From the NCBI GenBank assembly GCA_014305025.1, contig JACRTY010000058.1, positions 1 through 35,485 on the forward strand: DNA of 35,485 nucleotides, written 5' to 3'. Made by a program: the position numbers and the translations under genes. Positions 32,041 through 35,485 of the stretch are shown one piece after another (the first letter of the stretch is position 1; every line of letters starts with the position of its first letter). This stretch comes from Candidatus Nyctobacter psychrophilus. Lineage in GTDB: Bacteria > Vulcanimicrobiota > Vulcanimicrobiia > Vulcanimicrobiales > Vulcanimicrobiaceae. A model generated the notes under the pieces. The model saw nothing but the letters and a program-made list of their open reading frames with translations, was not told the DNA's origin and searched no databases.

Positions 32041-33806
32041 TGAGGATCGAGGACGGCCTCTACGAGGAAGTTATCACGGAACCCGACGCGGGCACGAAAG
32101 GCGCCGACGAGACGCGCAGCACGATCGCCGTCCAGCTGTGCGCGCGACTGACCGATGCACAGTATGTGCGCGAGCGATCGCGCCATCGCGCGTATGTGCG
32201 CGTCCCGATGGACGGGGTTGGCGCACTGCTTGCGGTGCGATCGCGCGACATGCGCGCGTGGCTGGCTCGCGCCTACTATCAGGCCGAGGGCCGCGTCCCA
32301 CCGCGCGCCTCACTCGAAGACGCCCTCGCGACGATCGAAGGGATGGCGCTGTATGGCAACGACACGACCGATGCCGACGTGGCGGTGCGAGTCGCCGGCG
32401 ACGAGGACACAATCGACCTCGATCTCGGCGACGATAAGTGGCGGATGGCGCGCGTGACGCGCGATGGCTGGCGCGTTTGCTCGCACGTAGAAGGCGCCCG
32501 TTACTTTCGCCGCGCGCCTGGAATGCTGACGCTGCCTAAGCCGGGAGGCGGCGGCTCGCTCACGGCGCTGCACGATTATCTACGCGTCGACGACGAGGGA
32601 TGGGCTCTCCTCGCATCATGGCTCATCGCAGCACTGCGCCCGCAGGGACCGTATCCGGTGCTATGCCTCACCGGTGAGGCCGGCGCCGCCAAGACCACAA
32701 GTGCGCGCATGCTGCGCGCGCTGATCGACCCGAGCACGGTCGAGACCACTGGCTCGCTGCGCGAGCCGCGCGACGCGATGATCGCAGCCGATGCGTCGCA
32801 CGTCATCGCGTTGGACAACCTTTCACGGCTCGACGATGAGATGAGCGACGTCCTGTGCCGGCTGGCGACCGGCGGCGGGTACCGAGCGCGCGCGCTCTAC
32901 ACCGATGGCGACGAGCACATCATCGCAGCGACGCGACCGGTGATCGTGACGTCGATCGGGGACGTCGTGCGGCGCGGCGACCTCCTCGATCGGACTCTCG
33001 CGGTACGGCTCCACGCGATCCCCGGGAGCGAGCGCCGGACCGAACGGGCTCTCTGGGCCGCGTTCGAACGCGATCGCCCCTGCATCCTAGGCGGCCTGCT
33101 CGACGCAATGTGCGTTGCGATGCGACGCCACCGCGAGACCGCGGACGCAGCGCAGCGCCTCCCGCGGCTCGCAGACCCATACCTCTACGCGCTTGCAGCG
33201 GAGCCCATGCTCGGCGTGCCGTGCGGTACGATCGCACGAGCGTGGACCAGGACCCGAGCCGACGCTCACGCGGTCGCGCTAGAGCATTCAGTCGCGGAGG
33301 CAGTACGGAAGCTCCACGGCGAGCAGGTAGAGTGGTCGGGTACTGCGACCGAATTGCTCTGCCTTCTGGCGGCGGACACATACACAAACGAATCCACGCG
33401 CCGGTCGCGCGACTGGCCGTCCGATGCGACGCGCCTATCTGGAGCATTGCGCCGGCTGATGCCCTCACTGCGCACAGTGGGCATCGAAGTAGAGATCGGC
33501 GATCGTACCGGCCGCGATCGACGCCGCATCGTGCATATTCGGACCTGTCTGATTGAGGACACAGACGGGGTAGGCGTCGCAGCGTCCGCAGCGTCCGCAG
33601 CGTCCGCAGCGCAAGGGAAAGGCCGTAACGGCGAGGTTTCGGGGTTACCGAGTGCGGACGCTGAGCGCTCCGCTGCGGACGCTGAGAGCGGCGGAGGACC
33701 ACGCCAGCGTCCGCAAGATCGAGCACAAACGGACGCTGCGGACGCTGCGGACGCTGAGTTGGCGTACTCCCGTGGCCCTCAGAACTCGCTCGGAGCCGTG
33801 CTATGA
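32040..33806 (+). CDS. AAA+/phage-type replication ATPase (putative helicase)
   Basis: 588 residues from GTG 32040. The NTPase core carries Walker A GEAGAAKTT (about 212-220), Walker B HVIALDN (254-260), a sensor-like RPVIVTSIGDV (299-309) and a probable Arg finger in RRGDLLDRTL (R318). This arrangement is typical of ATPases in primase-helicase proteins of phages, satellites and integrative elements. No primase active site is visible in the N-terminal ~170 residues. The C-terminal ~70 residues are low-complexity Ala/Asp/Ser, encoded by the 9-bp repeats. Likely role: replication of the excised element. The 3' end overlaps the next gene as ATGA. Confidence 0.7.
   Translation: MRIEDGLYEEVITEPDAGTKGADETRSTIAVQLCARLTDAQYVRERSRHRAYVRVPMDGVGALLAVRSRDMRAWLARAYYQAEGRVPPRASLEDALATIEGMALYGNDTTDADVAVRVAGDEDTIDLDLGDDKWRMARVTRDGWRVCSHVEGARYFRRAPGMLTLPKPGGGGSLTALHDYLRVDDEGWALLASWLIAALRPQGPYPVLCLTGEAGAAKTTSARMLRALIDPSTVETTGSLREPRDAMIAADASHVIALDNLSRLDDEMSDVLCRLATGGGYRARALYTDGDEHIIAATRPVIVTSIGDVVRRGDLLDRTLAVRLHAIPGSERRTERALWAAFERDRPCILGGLLDAMCVAMRRHRETADAAQRLPRLADPYLYALAAEPMLGVPCGTIARAWTRTRADAHAVALEHSVAEAVRKLHGEQVEWSGTATELLCLLAADTYTNESTRRSRDWPSDATRLSGALRRLMPSLRTVGIEVEIGDRTGRDRRRIVHIRTCLIEDTDGVGVAASAASAASAAQGKGRNGEVSGLPSADAERSAADAESGGGPRQRPQDRAQTDAADAADAELAYSRGPQNSLGAVL
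33580..33756. repeat. 27-bp perfect inverted repeat built from a 9-bp unit
   Basis: Positions 33580-33606 and 33730-33756 are exact reverse complements, separated by 123 bases. The left arm is a tandem of GCGTCCGCA (33582, 33591, 33600). The right arm is the tandem of its complement TGCGGACGC (33737, 33746, plus a partial copy at 33730). Single extra units sit between them: the complement at 33653 and 33674, and the forward unit at 33707. All lie within the coding end of the ATPase gene and keep its frame. Confidence 0.9.
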
Positions 33807-34159
33807 CGCCAGGCCAGATCGCCGGATGGATGGCTGACCGCGGCTTCCGCTTCGAGGTCCGCGATGGCCGGCTCCACGTCTTTCCCGAGCCAGAACCGAA
33901 GGTCGTCGCGCGCCTTCGCGAGGTGAAGTCCGAACTGCGCGCGTTCATTGCCGAGCACGGCGGCACGTGGCCGCCGCTAGCGGGATCGCATCGCTACGTC
34001 GTATGGAGCGGCGCGCTGGCGTTGCGTGCGAACCTGCCAGCGACGTTTGCGCCGGTCGTCGTTCGGTTCGTCGACCGGAAGCGCCGGTTCTACCACGATC
34101 CCGACTACGCAGCGGTGGGCTCGTGGGACGACCTCTTCGACGCGCTGAGAGAGCGATGA
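33803..34159 (+). CDS. Small protein resembling a TubC N-terminal docking domain
   Basis: 118 residues from ATG 33803, overlapping the ATPase stop (ATGA). The first ~50 residues, GWMADRGFRFEVRDGRLHVF then PEPKVVARLREVKSELRAFI, have the pattern of TubC-N-like domains: a short beta hairpin ('f...v.dg.L.v') then a helix that ends 'l..hK.el...l'. These small domains are found in NRPS docking and repeatedly in phage/plasmid proteins of unknown role. The second half (SHRYVVWSGALALRANLPAT ... DDLFDALRER) is unrecognised. Confidence 0.55.
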   Translation: MTPGQIAGWMADRGFRFEVRDGRLHVFPEPEPKVVARLREVKSELRAFIAEHGGTWPPLAGSHRYVVWSGALALRANLPATFAPVVVRFVDRKRRFYHDPDYAAVGSWDDLFDALRER

Positions 34160-34195
34160 TTGACCGCGGCGAGAGCCGCAGAAAGGCCCTGTTAC

Positions 34196-34399
34196 ATGGC
34201 ATCCCCTAATGCAATCGACCTCGAAAAGACATTGGCAGCGACGGACGCCGAGCGCGTCGCCGCTTACCTCGGCATAGCACCGGCCGAAGTGAACTTTGGC
34301 AACCCTCTTCACATCGAAGCGTTGGAGGCGGTTGGCCGTGCGTACCTCGCGCACGCCGAACAGCTCCGGCGGCCCTTTCTCGAGAAACGCAGCACCTGA
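34196..34399 (+). CDS. Small hypothetical element protein
   Basis: 67 residues from ATG 34196, behind AAAGG. It reads MASPNAIDLEKTLAATDAER, VAAYLGIAPAEVNFGNPLHI and ALEAVGRAYLAHAEQLRR, mostly helical and acidic. No known domain. A longer in-frame version from 34160 adds residues without a ribosome-binding site. Between 34156 and 34209 another short frame (17 codons) exists but I do not support it. Confidence 0.5.
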   Translation: MASPNAIDLEKTLAATDAERVAAYLGIAPAEVNFGNPLHIEALEAVGRAYLAHAEQLRRPFLEKRST

Positions 34400-34400
34400 C

Positions 34401-34432
34401 GACCGTGCAGTCGACCGTACAGGTGCACGGTC
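34401..34432. promoter_or_regulatory. 9-bp inverted repeat at the start of a small gene
   Basis: GACCGTGCA (34401-34409) and TGCACGGTC (34424-34432) are exact complements across a 14-base spacer, with a second GACCGT inside. The GTG start at 34405 lies in the left arm, so a hairpin here would hide it and a bound protein would block transcription. The site could be an operator or translational control. Confidence 0.45.
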
Positions 34433-34683
34433 TGGCCGAGGATGCGACTCCCCAGGCGACGCCCCAGGTGGGGCATTCCGAAACGGTCGCTGCACGGTAT
34501 GCGGCGGTCTTCTTGGACCTTCCCGAGTGGGACCTCGCGCTACTGTGGGACGCGGTGTTGTTCCGCCGCCCTCTGGTCGACGGGCGACTGCGCGATCGAC
34601 TCGACGCCCTGGAACGGCTGCGCGACGACGTGGGCCAAGCGAGCGCCGCCCGAAACCGCAACGCACGCAACGACGCCGCGTGA
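34405..34683 (+). CDS. Small hypothetical element protein
   Basis: 92 residues from GTG 34405. A polar N-terminus (LAEDATPQATPQVGHSETV) is followed by a helical part ARYAAVFLDLPEWDLALLWD and RPLVDGRLRDRLDALERLRD. No known domain; the length and charge pattern suit a small DNA- or protein-binding accessory protein. It lies 6 bases after the preceding gene and 10 before the next, all in one rightward transcript. Confidence 0.45.
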   Translation: MQSTVQVHGLAEDATPQATPQVGHSETVAARYAAVFLDLPEWDLALLWDAVLFRRPLVDGRLRDRLDALERLRDDVGQASAARNRNARNDAA

Positions 34684-34692
34684 CGATTCCAC

Positions 34693-35355
34693 TTGAGCAA
34701 ACGCCCGAACGAAGCGTGCGGCGACGACCTCGATGCGCTGCTCACGTCATACCAAGCGCGCGCCGACCACAAGCCGCCGCAACGCGGCAAGACGACGCCT
34801 GCGACCATCATCGACGCCGAGCGGCCAGCTGCCGAACCCGCGGCCGTCGCCACGCAGGAAACGGCCGCCAAGCCGCGCGCTAGCGTTACGCGCGCCATCA
34901 TGGCCTTCGACAATACGCCCTTCGCAAAGCGCGACGAGCGCCTCGCTTTCGCAGCGCGCGCGCTGCGTTGGGAAGTCGTCGAGTCGTTCACCGACCTCGA
35001 CGACAAAGCGCTTGAAGTCGTCACCAAAGCGCTGCATGCAGAGATGCGCCAAAGGCGCGATGCTGCTCCGGAAACGTCCGCCCCGCAAACCCCCGCCCCG
35101 CAAGTGATTGCCGATCAGAAGCCCGGTCCCGATTGGACCGCGATGAAAACTGTCGCCGACGCACGAAACTTTCTTGAGAGCACCGCTCAGGCGCTCGATG
35201 TCCCGGAGCCCGCCTTCAACGCGCTCATTCGCGAGTTCGGCGGAATCAACCGCGAAACCGCACCGGGCATCTACGATCGCTTGGCAAAACTCGCGCCGCA
35301 CCGGGCATCGGAATCCGACGAGCCCGCCGGCAACCCGGCCGCAGAGGTGCTGTAA
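34693..35355 (+). CDS. Hypothetical element protein
   Basis: 220 residues from TTG 34693. A polar N-terminal half (to about 70) is followed by a helical charged region AFDNTPFAKRDERLAFAARA and LEVVTKALHAEMRQRRDAAP, then a Pro linker and a second helical segment (KTVADARNFLESTAQALDVP ... GIYDRLAKLAPHRASE). No motif recognised. Its stop overlaps the next ATG (TAATG). It could be a single-strand-binding or recombination accessory, but nothing in the sequence decides this. Confidence 0.5.
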   Translation: MSKRPNEACGDDLDALLTSYQARADHKPPQRGKTTPATIIDAERPAAEPAAVATQETAAKPRASVTRAIMAFDNTPFAKRDERLAFAARALRWEVVESFTDLDDKALEVVTKALHAEMRQRRDAAPETSAPQTPAPQVIADQKPGPDWTAMKTVADARNFLESTAQALDVPEPAFNALIREFGGINRETAPGIYDRLAKLAPHRASESDEPAGNPAAEVL

Positions 35356-35485
35356 TGCTAAATTATCGCGCATCTCTCTCGAAGAGCGAAGTGTCTCGCC
35401 TTGCCGACCTGGAGGTAGTCATCGATCGTCGCTTCGAGACGTACGTTGAGGTCGGCAACGCGCTGATGGAGATTCGGTCGTCGCG
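35355..35485 (+). CDS. Partial gene at window edge; N-terminus like phage DNA methyltransferase leaders
   Basis: From ATG 35355 the frame is open to the end of the window (43 residues seen): MLNYRASLSKSEVSRLADLE, then VVIDRRFETYVEVGNALMEI. A helix pair of the form 'LE..I......tfvevG.AL..Ir' precedes many phage-encoded DNA N6-adenine methyltransferases and other element proteins. That makes such a gene likely but unproven, because the catalytic part is outside the window. Confidence 0.5.
   Translation, partial: MLNYRASLSKSEVSRLADLEVVIDRRFETYVEVGNALMEIRSS

Larger units (their letters stand above)
28051..35485. mobile_element. Integrative element at tRNA-Asn (left part; right end outside window)
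   Basis: Everything right of the tRNA reads as one foreign unit. It contains a tyrosine integrase, two leftward unknown genes, a divergent switch, a small HTH protein, an excisionase-like gene, a AAA+ replication-type ATPase with repeats, and short unknown genes coupled by overlapping starts and stops. This order matches the early regions of phage satellites (PICI-like) and prophages. No capsid, tail, terminase, relaxase or type IV secretion gene is visible in the 7.4 kb shown, so satellite, prophage and integrative plasmid remain open. Confidence 0.8.

Noticed and set aside
28051..35485. Right attachment site of the element
   Set aside because: I looked for a second copy of the tRNA-Asn 3' end and found none in the window, so the element is taken to continue beyond it.

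Overview
The window is GC-rich chromosomal DNA from a diderm bacterium. A TonB-dependent receptor, an ECF sigma / anti-sigma / RseB-like operon, lipoproteins and frequent TTG and GTG starts support this. My best guess is a member of Candidatus Eremiobacterota (WPS-2) or a related poorly cultured lineage. That is inferred from gene style only and is low to moderate in confidence.

Region 1 (1-6.8 kb) is an accessory and partly decayed island. It holds three toxin-antitoxin modules of different types: DUF1778/GNAT (TacAT type), HigBA type with a coupled third gene, and Phd/PIN (VapC type). Between them lie a secreted DUF4232-like gene that appears frameshifted, a truncated second copy of that gene about 2.3 kb away, a frameshifted DUF3800 remnant with no usable start, and scraps of another gene (6.39-6.76 kb).

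Region 2 (6.8-27.9 kb) is core-like. In order it holds: the electron-transfer flavoprotein operon etfB-etfA; a secreted TPR protein; an HDAC/AcuC-family deacetylase overlapping a MauE/DoxX membrane protein and a TlpA-like thioredoxin; a GT39-like membrane glycosyltransferase; a leftward ECF sigma - zinc-finger anti-sigma - RseB-like operon; a serine-hydrolase lipoprotein; a TonB receptor with a structured leader and an upstream membrane protein; a small hypothetical gene and a PHP phosphoesterase; a ferritin-like exported protein; a one-carbon/SAM cluster (cyclodeaminase-like gene divergent from ahcY-metK); an MFS transporter broken by an internal deletion and frameshift; and a HAD phosphatase.

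Region 3 (27.98-35.49 kb) begins with tRNA-Asn(GTT), against which a mobile element is integrated and which runs off the right edge. A tyrosine integrase ends at the tRNA, followed by two leftward unknown genes. A divergent switch then opens a rightward train: a small HTH protein, an excisionase/AlpA-like protein, a small cysteine-rich protein, a AAA+ replication-type ATPase, a TubC-N-like small protein and several short unknown genes. The layout (leftward int and regulator, rightward xis and rep) resembles phage-inducible chromosomal islands or a prophage early region. The 3' end of the ATPase gene carries a 27-bp perfect inverted repeat built from a 9-bp unit, a candidate origin or regulatory structure. 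No structural phage or conjugation genes are visible in the captured part.
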